Source: Rhineura floridana (lineage: Eukaryota; Chordata; Lepidosauria; Squamata; Rhineuridae). From it: a DNA stretch of 64,000 nucleotides. The stretch spans positions 35,796,001 through 35,860,000 of the forward strand of contig NC_084489.1 of NCBI RefSeq assembly GCF_030035675.1, read 5' to 3'. The number at the start of each line of letters is the position of its first letter. Position 1 is the stretch's first letter. Both the position numbers and the translations under genes were made by a program. Positions 34,201 through 45,874 of this stretch are shown one piece after another. Below the pieces are notes generated by a model. That model was not told where the DNA came from and searched no databases. It saw only the letters and a list, made by a program, of their open reading frames with translations.

Positions 34201-37200
34201 AATTTCTTTTGACAACAGCTAAACATGGCTATTTCACAAACCAGTCCCAAGACTCCCACTCCCCGCAGCTTACTGGAGCAGATGAATGGAGGAAGGAGCA
34301 TGGTGTATGCAACAATATCAATTTAGTATTTAAAGAAAAGACTTAAAAAGGTAGTAGAGCTTTCAGTTCAAGGAAGAGGAAATGCCTTTGCACAGAAGCA
34401 ACACCTGTACAGTTGAAGAAGGAGAAGCCTTTGTAGAGGAACTTATATAGGCCAAAATCATTTTTTCAGTGATTTCAAAAATGAAATTTGAAATGAATAC
34501 TAATCTGGACAGCCTATTAAAAGACTGTTTTACACTGCCATTCATCTGAAGATCTTCTCAAGGAGGCTTATGATAGTTAAAGCAGTAGAATACATTTTAA
34601 AAATAACATGACAATTAACAGCACTAAGTAGCATACAGATACCTTAGTGTAAATCCAGTGAGCAGGAGTATGTTTTACTGCTAGTTCCAATACTCCTTGG
34701 TCCGGCAGACCAGGACTTGAACACACTGAGAATCCACCAACTACAGCAACTCTAGGAATAAAGAAGTCTACCCTAAGAGAAAACAGATTCAACAAACAAA
34801 ATGTTCTATTGAGTGTCTTCTAAGGCAGATTTCTTTTTTATCCTCCATTTAAAACGTAGAATTGTATAAGTTCCAGTGTGATAACTACTTTACTTTACTT
34901 TGTAAAGTAGTTTTATTTCTAGGACCTAGTTATCAATGCATCCTACACATTATTTGTTTTCAGGCTCCAATTCTTATATAATAGAATGTTACTTAATTAT
35001 AATAATAATGACCAGGTGGAATGATCATCGAAGCAAGATATTCTGGCAGGGGAAGAGCCAAAGGGTAGTCAGTCCCAGCCCAGCCAAGCCAACAGTGTAG
35101 GTCTTGCTGTGTAACATGCCCTTCAGATGCAGCCACACAAAATGGTGGATAGCTTCTGTAGTGATGTATGAATGAAAGGAATGTTGAGTGAAAGGAATGT
35201 ATTGATGCAATACATATTACATTAATATCTTTTCTTTTAGCCCATTTGAAACTTCCAAAGCAGACATGCAGTTCACTTTGCTTTAGCCCACAATATTACA
35301 TGAAAGGAACATAATTCAGCTGGAGATCTATGTCTAGAAGTCAGCTTCCAAATGCTGATCAACCATGCTGGATGAGTCAGTTCTAAAACCTAATTTCGCA
35401 CCACGTTGTCAACATTACTATTGCTCCGCTTAATTTCTTCAAAGCAATACCTAGAAAAAACTGGGGTGGAGGGGGAGCATTAAATGATTCTTTTTTTACA
35501 CACCAGAGTTCACAGAATATTAAGTCTATTTATACTGAGGTCAAAAATCATACCCCTTATAAATGATATAATGCTTTCCAAACTGCATCATAGCACCCTC
35601 TAGTGGCAAAATATGTGATAAAATATTTGACATATTAAATATTGTAAGACCATATGTTGGATAAGTATTTCTGAACAGTTCAATTTGGTACAGATTGGGC
35701 AGGGTGTTTAATCGATCACTGTATTTAGTGCCCTATTTATTTGGGTTTTGTTCAAAAGCTAGTCCATTAAAAGCTACAAGTCATCTGTGTGCACATATGT
35801 CCTAGGCTGTCACTCTTTCAAACTATTCCTTCTGGGCAAGAGCTAAGGAGCTTCTTTTTAAATTGCACATCACTAGCTAATTCACAATCCCATCTCAAGG
35901 AGTTTCCTCCTTCTGAGTGTGTATATATCAACACCTGTGACAATTATTATATAAAAAAGATTTTAAAACAACAACAACTCTGCATCTCTATTCCTGAAAG
36001 GATCGCAGAGCTTGGAAAAGTTACTTTTTTGAACTACAACTCCCATCAGCCCAATCCAGTGGCCATGCTGGGTGGGGCTGATGGGAGTTGTAGTCCAAAA
36101 AAGTAACTTTTCCAAGCTCTGGGATGTACTTATGTATAAGGGGGATCATGTGACAATTAGTAGCAGTAAAAATGAATAACCCAGTGAGAGGAAAGAAAAC
36201 ACAATAAAGGGCACCACTACACCAAAAATGTAAAACTACAATGAAAACATATTAAAAAGCAATTCCAACACAGACGCAGACTGGGATAGGTCTCAAATTA
36301 AAAGGCTTGTTGGAAGAGAAAAGTCTTCAAAAGGCACCAAAAAGATAACAGAGATGACGCCTGTCTAATATTTAAGGGGAGGGAATTTCACAGGGTAGGT
36401 TACTTGAAAAGTAACAAAGGTACCAAAATAATATATACAAGATTAAGACTGACTCTGTTTATACATTGTGAAACAATTTGAAACAATGTGAAACAATGGC
36501 CTGGTTCACACATTACATTAAACCAAAGTTTAAAACAAACTATGATTTAATTTGAACTAACAATGTGGTGGGGCACACTAATCATAAGCTCTTGCTCTGC
36601 TCCTCCTATGCTGCAGATAAAACAAGTAAGAGTCTGGCTTGTTGTGTCATCCAAACCTAACCTGTGGCTTCCCCCCCCCAGCACACCATGAACCCAGGTT
36701 TGGACAACACAACAAACCAGTCTCTGGCTTGTTTTGTGTGTGGTGCAGCAGCAGCAAGATTAGGAGAGAAGCGTCACAGTGCACACTCCTCAATCACATT
36801 AAATTATGGTTTAATGTGACAGGCAAATGGACTATTAAAGCAGCCTTGCCATTAACAAGGGAGAATGAGAGCCTATTTAAAATATGACAGTGACCAAACT
36901 GAAGTTGCTGAAAAGCACCCACCATGTAGATGCTCCTGACAGCTAAAATTTTGTTTAAAATGGCTTTTATGCTGTGCATCAACCCATGTGTTTGCCTAAC
37001 AAAGTGATGAATAGATGCAGCAAGATCCACTTAGTCTTATTAGATACTACAGTGTAAGTTAACTGTGAAACAATCTCAAGCTAAAGGAAGTTCCCTAACA
37101 GCTAGCCTGCTAGAGTGTATTCAGGAAGCTCTTCACTAATTACAAGTACCAGTAACACCTTGTAACATATTCTGCACAGAAAGCGATAGATATTGTATAT

Positions 37201-40200
37201 AATTACATGCATATAAATGATATTTATATGCATTTATTCATAATTAAACATAACAAGTGCTATATAAAACAGGCTATCAATCCAAGATGAACAGAAACCT
37301 GATTAGGAAGGGAGAAAAGTGGCTCCACATCATACATGCTGGAATGCCTCCCAAACACCATTAGAAATCCTTTCCCTTCAAATGTTTTCCCCCCACATAC
37401 ATTACCTGATCAGTGGGTATCTGCTTTCCCCCCTCTACAGCATACCCTTTAAAACAGAATTTGTTCACAGAAACCCATGTCTGTGTGGACTTCTGTGCCC
37501 AAAGCAAATAGTTGCACTCTATATATTTCATGAAAGTGACCTACAAAATCTCAGTTTATTTTAAGGGAGTTGGACTCCTCCATTTATTTAGATGAAGCCT
37601 TACTGGTGTGTAACCCGAATATGGAGGTTAATGTTTGTTTGTTATTTGTCAGGACAGTTGAGAACCTCTAAATTTTAAAACTGGCAAGAACTATAGTTAC
37701 ATTATCAGTATAGCCTGATCCTATTGATATTACTTGCATAATTAACATATGTGGGAGTAAGCTCCACTGGAAATAATGAGACATACTTCTGACTACGCAT
37801 GTAGATAACTACACTGTGAGCAAATAAATTTCAATGGGATTTCTTCTTGAGTAAGCATAGGATTGCAGCCTTAATTTAACAATTTACCAAAATGAAATCT
37901 CAACATTCATGTAAAAGCAGCCTTGTGTTTAAGCACTCACCTGGGTAGCTATAGGTGACAAGAAACTTCATGCAAGCAAGCAAACTGGCAGAGGAGGACT
38001 GGAGCGATTTGTCCCTCCTTTGCACTCCACATAGAAACTAAGTGGGCTGCCAGTGGAAGGAAGCCCCGGCCTCCAAGTGTTTCATACAAATGCCGCTGCG
38101 TGTGTAAGCCCCCAAGCGGACTAGTAAACATTTTTGCAGGCTTGTAAAGTTTGTGGGCTTATTTACACAGCTAATTAAGAGGAAGGTAACAATTTTAAGT
38201 CCAGCAGTGCAATCCCATAACAAGTAAACTGGAAGGTAAAACAAACAATATATTTCACTATATACCTCCCTAATGTTCAAGAGAGACTCAAACATGCAAC
38301 AGTCTTAACAGATACTGCGCTCAAGATTCTGCAAACCCACATTTGTGATGGTAGAAATCTTATAACTGAGCATAACTTGAAGAAAATCAACTAGTCCCCA
38401 GGAAGGGGGGCGGGTTGACTTTTATATTATGCAAATAAGTAGTGCATGTTTGCATTACGAAGAGAAACCCTGCCACTTCACTATAGAAGTAGGTCTATTA
38501 ACCTTTTTCTCTCGTGGCCTGGTTCTTAGTACCTCTCATTGAACACAATCACACTTGCAGGCTGCACTGGTAGAAAGTGTGCATGCCAAACAGAATTAGA
38601 ATACCTTAAAAGGAAGATAATGAAAAGAGTAATTATAATTACTGATCCCAGTTTTCAGCATGATAATTACCAAAACATTTTTGAAGGGTAAATGTTTTTC
38701 CAAGAACCAGCAAGCAGAAATTTAGTATGCATCTATGCACATGTGCAAAGGCTGCTGCAAATTGCTCCACAAACAAGAATTATTGCAATCAACATCTTGT
38801 TTTCTTGCTCTAAATGTAAAAGACTGCAAAATTAACACTGAACTAGTTACTCATGCTATTAACATCCTAACGGATGAAGTTTAATTCCTATAAAACCTGT
38901 TTGCCAGATGCACAGACAAAAGAAAGTAAAGAAAAATAAAAAGGGGGGGGGAGTAGGACAGGCCCAGAATCCAATTTAGTCTGCAAAGCATCACCTAAAT
39001 GTTTGGAAAAAATTTATAGATCCTAAAAACATCCCACAATACACCCACAATAACAAATTCTATCATGTACTGTTCAATAAGGACACCCTTATTGATTTGG
39101 GCTTTTCTGCCAAGTTTTCCAAAACAGCTTGCACAAAAGTCTGTATCTCCTACAGGTTCAGTCTAAAGCAATTATTATGCTTCCACTTGAGTAAGACGTT
39201 TCAGACATTCTTATCCATGCAGAATAATATATTTGGATTTAGTTTCACTTTTCTTGCACAATGCTCTAGCGCAAGAAGTAAAACCATGTGCAGGAGTGTA
39301 TCTTTGGATCTAACTCTATGACCAGGATCCAAAGAGCTATTTTAGGCATTCTGACATGCTATATACTACAACCTGCTTTTGAAAATCTTCAAAAGAAGTT
39401 TCCCGTAGAGCTGCCATATGAGAAACTGAAGTTCACTTGCGACTAGTCATGTGCTTCAGAGCCAGGCCTTCATCACAATTGGAAGATATTAAATAAAATA
39501 TCTACATCACTCACAGAAAGCACTCAGCAGATTAGGAGATTTAAATGTGGAGTGTGCTTACGGTATTCTTAGATACAACTCCCTCAGGAAAAATATAGCA
39601 CAAACCAATAAATTGGGATAGTGCCAAAAAAAAAAAAAAAAAGGGTTATAACTGAGGTTCATTCTGCTTGTTTGGCAGAACCATATTTTGCATAGAGATA
39701 AAATCTGGACAAATTCCCAAATCACTTTTACCAGCTGTTTCATAGAAAGCTATCTAGAAGAAAAGGCCCATGTCTCTTTGAATGTCAAAAATGTATCATT
39801 AATTTAGGCTTGCACTCTTAAGTTCCCCTTCTGTTCAATAAATTCAGAACAAAGAACCTTACCATTGTCCTGCTTTAAAAGTAAACTCTTTATCTGTGAC
39901 TGCCAAACAGAGTCTTTTAACTGTTTCAGATTCATTGGTGATTCCACACACTTTTGCTTTAGAAATAACCTAAAAAAAAAAATCATAATCACCACTACCA
40001 CTATTACTGTTTCAGGAAAACAATCAAGATTTTCAATACTGAAAATATCCCATGTGCTGAAACCTTCCAGTCATTAATCACCGATACTGAGGTGGGACTA
40101 CTAGAATTTTCAATTAGCCTGTTCTACTGTGACTCATACATTTACAGAGCACCCCTCAGCATGGGTACGCAGAAGTAAGCCTCGCGATATATAGTGGTGC

Positions 40201-43200
40201 TTACTTCCTAGGTGTTTAGGATTACAAACTTAAAAGTTATTTTATTCCCATTTTGCTGCCTTTCTTTGACTTAATACCTTAAAAAGGGGGAAATATTTAC
40301 AAAATTAAAGATCTCTGCATCACTTTGTTCATCATGTTTGTTCATGAATTTGTTCATTATAGGTAGAGATGTGAAGGCCCAGAGAAAAATGGATTTTTTG
40401 GGGGGGGGAGCATTTTTTCCGTTCCCCCCCCCACATTTTCTGATTTTTTTTCCAGGTGTTCATATCTCTAGGTGTTTTTCTGGGTGTTCATATCTCTTTG
40501 GCCTTCCAGATGTTGCTGAACTACAATTCCCATCAGCCCCACCAAGTATGGCCAATGGCCAGGGATTATATGAGTTGTACTTCAGCAAAATCTGGAGGGC
40601 TAAAGGTTCCCCATACCCGGTCTAAATAGGAAATAATAGTGGGATTTTATTTTGGTTCAACTTTATTTTTATTATTACATTTTATCTCACCCTTTCTCCA
40701 AGAAGCTCCAGGCAGTCCTTCTTTCCATTTTATCTTCACAGCAATCCTGTAAGATGGTTAGGCTAAAAGATATTAAGCTGTTTCGCATGTAACATTACAC
40801 TGTAGTTTAAAATAAACTATGGTTTAAAGAGTACAAATGCCTTACTCCACCACTGTTCCCAATTGTGCTTTTTGGGGTAGGGAGGAGGGAACAAAACAGA
40901 GTCTGGCTTAGTGGGATGTCTGAACCCGAGTTCTTGCAGGCTTGTGGTTTGTTTCCTGCAAACAAACTACAGGTGGTAAGCTAAGAACAAATCTTGGCTT
41001 CTGCTCATAATTTGTTTAAAGAGTAACAAACCATAAGCTCCCACAAACCTAGGTTTGCATGTCACAACAACCAGACTATGACTAATTTCCACCCCCATGT
41101 GATACAGTTAGGAGTAGGGGTGGAGCAAAGCACTTGTGCTCATTTACCATTATTTATTTTAAACTATGGTTTAACTTCATGCACAAACTGGGCCAATGTC
41201 TGGTCCAAGGTCAGCCAACAAGCTTCATGGCTGAGTGGATATTTAACCCCAAGTCTTCCAGCACTAACCACTATATCACAGGGCTTTCATATATATCACA
41301 GGACTTTCATATAAGCCCCAGTCTAGTCCACCCCTTAACTTTGCTGCATTTTGCTGATTTTTTCAGGCTGCACCCTGTCAATCCGCTTGCAGGACTCACA
41401 TGGGCACCCCAAATTACTCTTTGAAATTATTGTGTTGACTACAGATATTTTAATATATGAAAAGCCAGTTCTTAAGATGATTCATGCAGGCCCAAAAGTC
41501 CAGAGATTTATATTTTAAAAAATACATAATCTCATCTAATTTCAGTTACAACTGTGTCATTTCCCATCCAGCAGCACTGGTGTCTAACAAATGAAATGTA
41601 ACCAAGCTACGTTTTAATTTGAAACATATGGCAGGAAATGAATTTCTCTATAAAAATATTTGAACATGTCTACCATCCAGTAAAACAACAGGACCCTTGC
41701 CAACTAAAAGCTAACTTTCTTTTTCTTAACTTTAATAGACAATATTAAACAACAACAAAAGAATAGTCATACTAGTTAGTTTATCGCCTTCATGATACTT
41801 GTTAAATGCTAGCCCTAGTGAAGCCCCAGGGTAGGAAATGAGTACACAGACTAGTTTTACCCTGTTCACATTAACCTAGGACGTCATCTATGGACAAAAA
41901 TATTAAAGCCATGACTAGATCCTGCATACAAGGTTGTTATGGGCAACAGGTTTGATACAGAGTCACCTAAAAAGCAGCACAATAGTGTGATGCCTTATTT
42001 CCCTTTGTAATTTATACTAACTTGTTCTTCCTCATAGTGTCCCGTCCAGAGCCGGAAGGACGAGGCTGAAACGAGGGTGCAAGTAAATCTCGTTTTATTA
42101 GAGTAATCAAAGGCATTGCGCTTCATAGAAAACCCTGTGCTAACTCACTAGAATCCTTTACTACACTCTAGACATGCTCTGCGGCGTATGAAGGAACTTG
42201 ACTCAGCAACTCCCCGCTGTGAGCCGCAAGCTTAAGTAGGGAACATTTTCGATCGTAATCTCTGACTCCTTCGCAAGTCCTGTCTCTGCCCTGTTCGTTT
42301 CTCACGGCGGGAGCGAGGCGAGGGTGTGTGTGTCTCCAACCGCTCATCGGAATACACCTGAGCAACGGGCTTGAGGTCAGGGGGCTGCGCCACGCTGGTA
42401 GCATCCTGGGAATGGCTGGGCAAGGGAGGAGTTGGCACTGTCTCTGGAACTTCCCCATACAGGTCCTCTGCAGGAGCTGGGGGCGGCGCGCTCTGTTCCT
42501 CAGAGATCGCGCCTTTTGTGGGAACTGGCTGGAGTTCGGACTCACCCCCTCCCTCAAGGTCCTGCTCAGACTCAACAACTTCCAAATCTTCTGCGTCTTC
42601 TGGCAGCGGAGGCACTTGAAACTCATGCCTCCCCCTTCCCTGTTTCTTCTGGGATAGCCGAGGCTCAACGCATAGATACCAGCCTTCTACTAAGTCAGGC
42701 CATTGGTCTATGTAGCTCAGTACTGCCTGGCAACAGCTCTGCAGGGTTTCAGACGGGGGCATTCCCAGCCCTCCATGGAGATGTCAGGGACTGAACCAGG
42801 AACCTTCAGCATGCAAAGCAGAAGCTCTGCCACTGAGCTATGGCTGTTCCTCACATCTTTACGACTTATAAACAAACTTGCTTACCAAACCTATGTCCTA
42901 GAAGCTGCATGACATGAAAGAGCCTTGGCTAGCCTTTGGCTCGCACATTCTCCCCGTCTTCTTCCAGTGCAGCCATGAGGAGTTCAGAAGTTTTTGCTTC
43001 TGTTTTGCTTAACCACAGCTTGTCACTTTGTCTGAACTGAGAAACTGTTAATGTTGACTATTGTTTGTTAAAAACAAGCCAACCTGAAACCATATAATCA
43101 CAAAAAGATGACAGAAGAGATACTCTTAGAAATAAGGGCAAAGTCACCATCAAACTTATCCAGGCTCTTCACCACAAGGCTCATTTCAGGCTGTACATTA

Positions 43201-43983
43201 TAATACCAACCTCCTGCCGAAAGTCCTTTGCTGTTCTCTCCAGGTGATCCGCCTTTCTTTTTGATATCATTTTGCTTTTTTAAAAAAAGACAAATTAAGA
43301 TATATCATTACCCAATTTCATTATAGAGCTTAAATAAAAAAGCTCATTAAAGACCCATTTAACTTTAGATTCACTTAATTCTAGTCATGAAGAACAAAAT
43401 TCTAAGGCCGAGAATATAAGAACTGAGTTGCCCATCAAACCCAGCACTGATTCCCATGATAACCACCAAGATACACCTTGATGCCAACAATCAAGATACG
43501 CCTCTTCACTGAGGCCTTTGAGCTGTCCTGGGGCTGTTGCCAATTATGCTTAGGAAAATTTGGCTTGTAGAAGAGTCTATGGGATTGTTTGCTTACTGAT
43601 ATTTTAATGTTTTTATGGGTTTATTTTGCTCTGTTAAGTAAATGACAGCGTGATTGGTGAACTGCTCTTCGATTTTTAATTAAGAGCAGTATACAAACAA
43701 ATTTAATAAATAAATATCCAAAAATATGCTGTCAACAGCTAACTTTCTCCACTTTTAAATAAATGTAATAACCGTCATGGGAATATTTCCATTTCTCTCA
43801 ATATAAATTTAGTATCTGGAGGACACAAATATCTTACCTATTTACCGTGCAAAAACATAACGCTGCATATCTCAGAAGTAAAAGCAAAAAACAAATGGGA
43901 AAAACTCCAGTAGTGCTTCTCAGTAATGGAGGAACGGCAAAAACAGCAGCGCAGACCACAGTGTTCCCATGTCCTTTAAGCAC
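28074..43983 (-). CDS. OXNAD1: OXNAD1, oxidoreductase NAD-binding domain protein, with an apparent frameshift (join of seven exons)
   Basis: This is a ferredoxin-reductase-fold protein thought to be mitochondrial; its substrate is not established. Exons in order (minus): 43983-43838, 43274-43211, 39969-39863, 34772-34643, 29981-29742, 29008-28899, 28228-28074. Landmarks: [32 protein letters not shown] and FTFKAGQW; flavin-binding [23 protein letters not shown]-binding [33 protein letters not shown]; final NILFEQWW. All introns are GT-AG and phases fit, except that the 110-bp exon is one base too long. The extra base in an A5 run makes the literal frame end at ASY before the CGPPPM motif. Removing one A restores VCGKLQPHIK/EGRIS. 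The start codon is also unclear, and IAGEVG replaces the expected IAGGVG. This may be a sequencing error or a decayed allele. Confidence 0.88.
28899..29008 (-). CDS. OXNAD1: OXNAD1 coding exon with one surplus base
   Basis: Acceptor TTCCAG and donor GG/GTATGT bound 110 bp. The frame [30 protein letters not shown] matches the family, then the run GGAAAAAC shifts it to TSASY and a stop. The phase required by the next exon predicts 109 bp, so one A in the A5 run (about 28927-28931) is surplus. Confidence 0.88.
29742..29981 (-). CDS. OXNAD1: OXNAD1 coding exon, NAD-binding core
   Basis: Exon of 240 bp, exactly 80 codons, with acceptor CTCTTAG and donor AGG/GTAGGT. It reads [40 protein letters not shown] and [14 protein letters not shown] replaces the second G of the usual IAGGVG turn. 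Confidence 0.92.
29982..31541. other. OXNAD1 intron, nothing clear recognised
   Basis: A GA-rich run sits next to the exon at 29990-30005. The rest is unique-looking AT-rich intron with no exon, SINE or LINE that I can support. Confidence 0.4.
31542..32622 (+). mobile_element. Composite repeat, copy C (internally deleted) in an OXNAD1 intron
   Basis: It begins CACTAATAG, followed by the CACTA-type arm (ACCTATAGCCAATAGATATT, AAAGCAGAGAAATTGGGCAG). Near 31770 it jumps directly to TTTATTCTACAGCAGGCCCA, skipping the minisatellite. It then carries the GGCC-type foldback (about 31835-32110) and the tail, and ends in the hairpin TATACAGCCAC/TCTT/GTGGCTGTATA at 32597-32622. The block order is the same as in copies A and B. 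Confidence 0.65.
32635..32965 (+). mobile_element. CR1 LINE, 3' end
   Basis: The sequence starts ACTATGGAATTTGCTCCCAC, passes through GCTGGACTAGATGGGCCACT and CCTGATCCAGCAAGCTCTTC, and ends in repeated TTATGTTC octamers. This is a squamate CR1 3' end with its typical terminal microrepeat. It directly abuts the composite repeat's hairpin end. Confidence 0.85.
32966..34642. other. OXNAD1 intron, nothing clear recognised
   Basis: Unique-looking AT-rich intron. Several short open frames lack splice sites or family resemblance. Confidence 0.35.
34643..34772 (-). CDS. OXNAD1: OXNAD1 coding exon, flavin-binding barrel
   Basis: Acceptor TCTTAG and donor AAG/GTATCT bound 130 bp. The first G completes the W codon of AGQW, then [20 protein letters not shown] and [25 protein letters not shown] is the flavin-contacting loop of the family. 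Confidence 0.92.
36002..36122. mobile_element. Near-perfect palindromic MITE
   Basis: CAGAGCTTGGAAAAGTTACT then TTTTTGAACTACAACTCCCA on the left are matched by the inverse on the right (TGGGAGTTGTAGTCCAAAAA, AGTAACTTTTCCAAGCTCTG), around a short GC-rich loop. The whole unit is about 115 bp and would form a long hairpin. The arms are almost identical, so the copy is young or conserved. Confidence 0.75.
36240..36410 (-). mobile_element. L2 LINE 3' fragment
   Basis: AGACGCAGACTGGGATAGGT and AAAAGGCTTGTTGGAAGAGA match the 3' end of the L2 at 54588-57840. Only the last part of the ORF and the tail remain. Confidence 0.75.
36499..36826. mobile_element. Non-autonomous DNA element with CCTGGTTCACAC-type inverted ends
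   Basis: The left end GGCCTGGTTCACACATTACA TTAAACCA is partly inverted on the right (TGGTTTAATGTGACAGGC). Similar AAACYATGGTTTAA blocks and TCTGGCTTGTTG motifs recur at about 40785-41185 and 50335-50440, so it is an interspersed family with no coding sequence. Confidence 0.5.
37565..39862. other. OXNAD1 intron with a reptile interspersed palindromic repeat at about 37700-37875
   Basis: TGGGAGTAAGCTCCACTGGA and TTTCAATGGGATTTCTTCTT with GAGTAAGCATAGGATTGCAG belong to the same widespread motif as 28661-28750, 50100-50165 and 51090-51175 (agtaagtcccattgagttca-like). Nothing else was recognised. Confidence 0.45.
39863..39969 (-). CDS. OXNAD1: OXNAD1 coding exon
   Basis: A T-rich tract then AG precedes 107 bp reading [20 protein letters not shown] and [15 protein letters not shown], ending TG/GTAAGG with the W codon split. 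The resemblance to vertebrate OXNAD1 (KVCG...FSFKAGQW) is clear. Confidence 0.9.
40480..40625. mobile_element. Foldback MITE related to 51465-51602
   Basis: CTTCCAGATGTTGCTGAACT with CAATTCCCATCAGCC on the left pairs loosely with GAGTTGTACTTCAGCAAAAT CTGGAG on the right. The layout is the same as at 51465-51602, but more diverged. Confidence 0.5.
42038..42690 (-). mobile_element. Probable LTR-retrotransposon remnant: end of a coding region and an LTR-like segment
   Basis: On the minus strand a proline- and acid-rich reading frame ends in a basic tail ([20 protein letters not shown]). It is followed by a short non-coding stretch beginning TGTCTAGAG, containing AATAAAACGAG, and ending GGACGGGACA at 42038. 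TG...CA ends with an internal polyadenylation signal suggest a 3' LTR, perhaps Gypsy-like. The copy is a broken fossil. The family is uncertain. Confidence 0.35.
42691..42855 (-). mobile_element. tRNA-derived SINE with CR1-like tail
   Basis: On minus the head reads TAGCTCAGTGGCAGAGCTTC and TGCATGCTGAAGGTTCCTGG TTCAGTCCC, an A box and a B box. It ends near GAGCTACATAGACCAATGGC, which resembles a CR1 3' end. The head has drifted from a functional tRNA. Confidence 0.75.
43211..43274 (-). CDS. OXNAD1: OXNAD1 coding exon, possible start ATG
   Basis: 64 bp reading [22 protein letters not shown] and ending GAG/GTTGGT. The acceptor TTTAAAAAAG is weak. The ATG at 43270-43268 is the first in-frame ATG that I can find in the gene, so it may be the start. 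Confidence 0.85.
43838..43983 (-). CDS. OXNAD1: OXNAD1 upstream exon encoding a presequence-like segment, no ATG in frame
   Basis: Acceptor CTTTACAG and strong donor AG/GTAAGA bound 146 bp. The frame that joins in phase to the next exon reads [32 protein letters not shown] and [12 protein letters not shown]. This resembles the mammalian N-terminus as I remember it (CAAV..PGLLRS). GTG stands where ATG would be expected. The segment is hydrophobic with a few arginines, as in mitochondrial targeting peptides. Confidence 0.6.
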
Positions 43984-44584
43984 CTGTAAAGACAATTAAA
44001 CTTTTTGTTGTTTAATTAGCAAATATCAACAATAGTCTCAAATAGCCAGACCAGTACAATTCTGAAGCAGACAAATCACCTATTTTGCATATATTTAAAA
44101 GAGGAGTTACCTTCATCACAAAACGTATGTTGCTGGCTTGGTGAGGCAAGTGAAATGAGCCCATTCCTGGACAGGTGTTAACATCATAGACACCTTCCAT
44201 GAACAAGGCACTCACATCATAAACAGATCTCTCTCTCAGTCTATGGCAGTTTCAGTCAAAGACACCTAACCAGGAGACAATCGCCTGCTCATCACTACAC
44301 ATGGTCTCTCCAAGTACCCAAATGCTGGATTTCGCACTAAGGAGCATGTTGATGTCCTGCAAGCCAGGACAGGTTGCAGTGAAGGACAAGACATAGGGAG
44401 AGACAGGCCAGGGAGTGATACCATGGATTAGTCCTGAACGCAGAGACAAACCCTGCTAAGCCCCCAAACCCAATTAAATGCTGGCAATCACGGCTTCAAA
44501 TCACCCTTGCTGAGGAGGTGAATATTCTACAACGATCCTTTTTATAAAAATAAGAATGTATTAATTTTATATATATATTTAAAA
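43984..44584. other. OXNAD1 first large intron, no feature recognised
   Basis: No splice-bounded coding segment or known repeat was seen between the exon at 43983 and the CR1 at 44585. Confidence 0.35.
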
Positions 44585-44950
44585 ACAACAACACCCTATT
44601 CACATCATAGAATCATAGAACAGTAGAGTTGGAAGGGGCCTATAAGGCCATCAAGTCCAACCCCCTGCTCAATCCAAATCAAAGCATTCCTGACGGATGG
44701 CTGTCCAGCTGCCTCTTGAATGCATCCAGTGTCGGAGAGTCCACTACCTCTCTAGGTAATTGGTTCAATTTTCGTATGGCTCTAACAGTTAGGAAGCTTT
44801 TCCTGATGTTGAATTGAAATCTGGCTTCCTGCAACTTGAGCCCATTATTCCGTGTCCTGCACTCTGGGACGATAGAGAAGAGATCCCGGCCCTACTCTGT
44901 GCGACAACCTTTCATGTTCTTGAAGAGTGCTATCACATCTCAGTCTAACA
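44585..44950 (-). mobile_element. CR1 LINE, 5'-truncated 3' end
   Basis: The left end has ATCATAGAATCATAGAACAG and AGTTGGAAGGGGCCTATAAG, the CR1 3' end. The body matches the CR1 at 5677-6677 (CTGTCCAGCTGCCTCTTGAA). The ORF is decayed. Confidence 0.88.
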
Positions 44951-45874
44951 TGAAAAATGTAATGCTTTTTTAAAAGAAACTTTTTTAAAAGAAACATTTC
45001 AAGCTACTAAAGAAATATTTTATGGTAAAGGTGGGGAACCTCAGGCCCTCTGGGTGGGCAAATGCAGTCTTCGAGGCCTCCCCAGGACATACCCCTCACT
45101 GGCCCTGCTTCACACCCCAAATGTTTTTTTGCCTGATTGGAATGTGACCTTGAGTACTGATCATGCCTCTTGCTTGCCTGGATGGAGGATAGAGAGGGGG
45201 GTGTAAGTGCTTAGAAACTATGCTACTGTACAAAGACTAATAGGCAAAAAACCTTGCGGTTTAAGAACGTACCTATAGCCCACAGCTATTTCTATCAAAC
45301 TTTAAAAAGCAGAGAAATTGGGTAGCTATAGTGAATGCACCAGGGGAGCAGAAGACCTGACCTCCTCTCTGAGATATTGGACTGCCCTACAAATTGGTCA
45401 AAATGCAAACACCATTTGGGTTGGTCTTTCATGGTCCAATCCACTTCCTGTGTAGCTTGGAAGAATTTGGTAACATGTGCCTCTGAGCATATGGTGAGTG
45501 GTGGCAACACCTGCCATCTCCAAAGATAATTATATTTTTGTATGTTCTTCTTACTTTGCCTCTTTTCTGTGTTATTACTGTTTCTACAGAGAATCTAAAC
45601 TAGAAAAGTTTATTTCCCTCATTATTCATCCTAGAAATCTGTGTCAAATTTATTTTTATTAATTTCAAAGCCTTTTTATTGGTCAGTGTCATATGATGAT
45701 GAAGACAGTATTCTTTGTGTGTTTCAGACTGGAGGTTATGTTCTATTTCTATTTTGGGTGCATTAACAGTGGAATCTGAAACTGCAGTTTGATGTAAAAT
45801 CAGACTGATTCCAATATGTTGCTCCTTCGGCAATGACTGTAGCTGTTGGAAAAAAGAGGATGCATGTTTTCAGC

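Noticed and set aside
42232-42762. 176-codon proline-rich minus frame as a host gene
   Set aside because: Its start lies in a SINE and its end leads into an LTR-like segment; probably part of a retroelement fossil.
42800-42855. tRNA gene on minus
   Set aside because: A and B boxes are present, but the head is fused to a SINE body and the tRNA fold is not complete.
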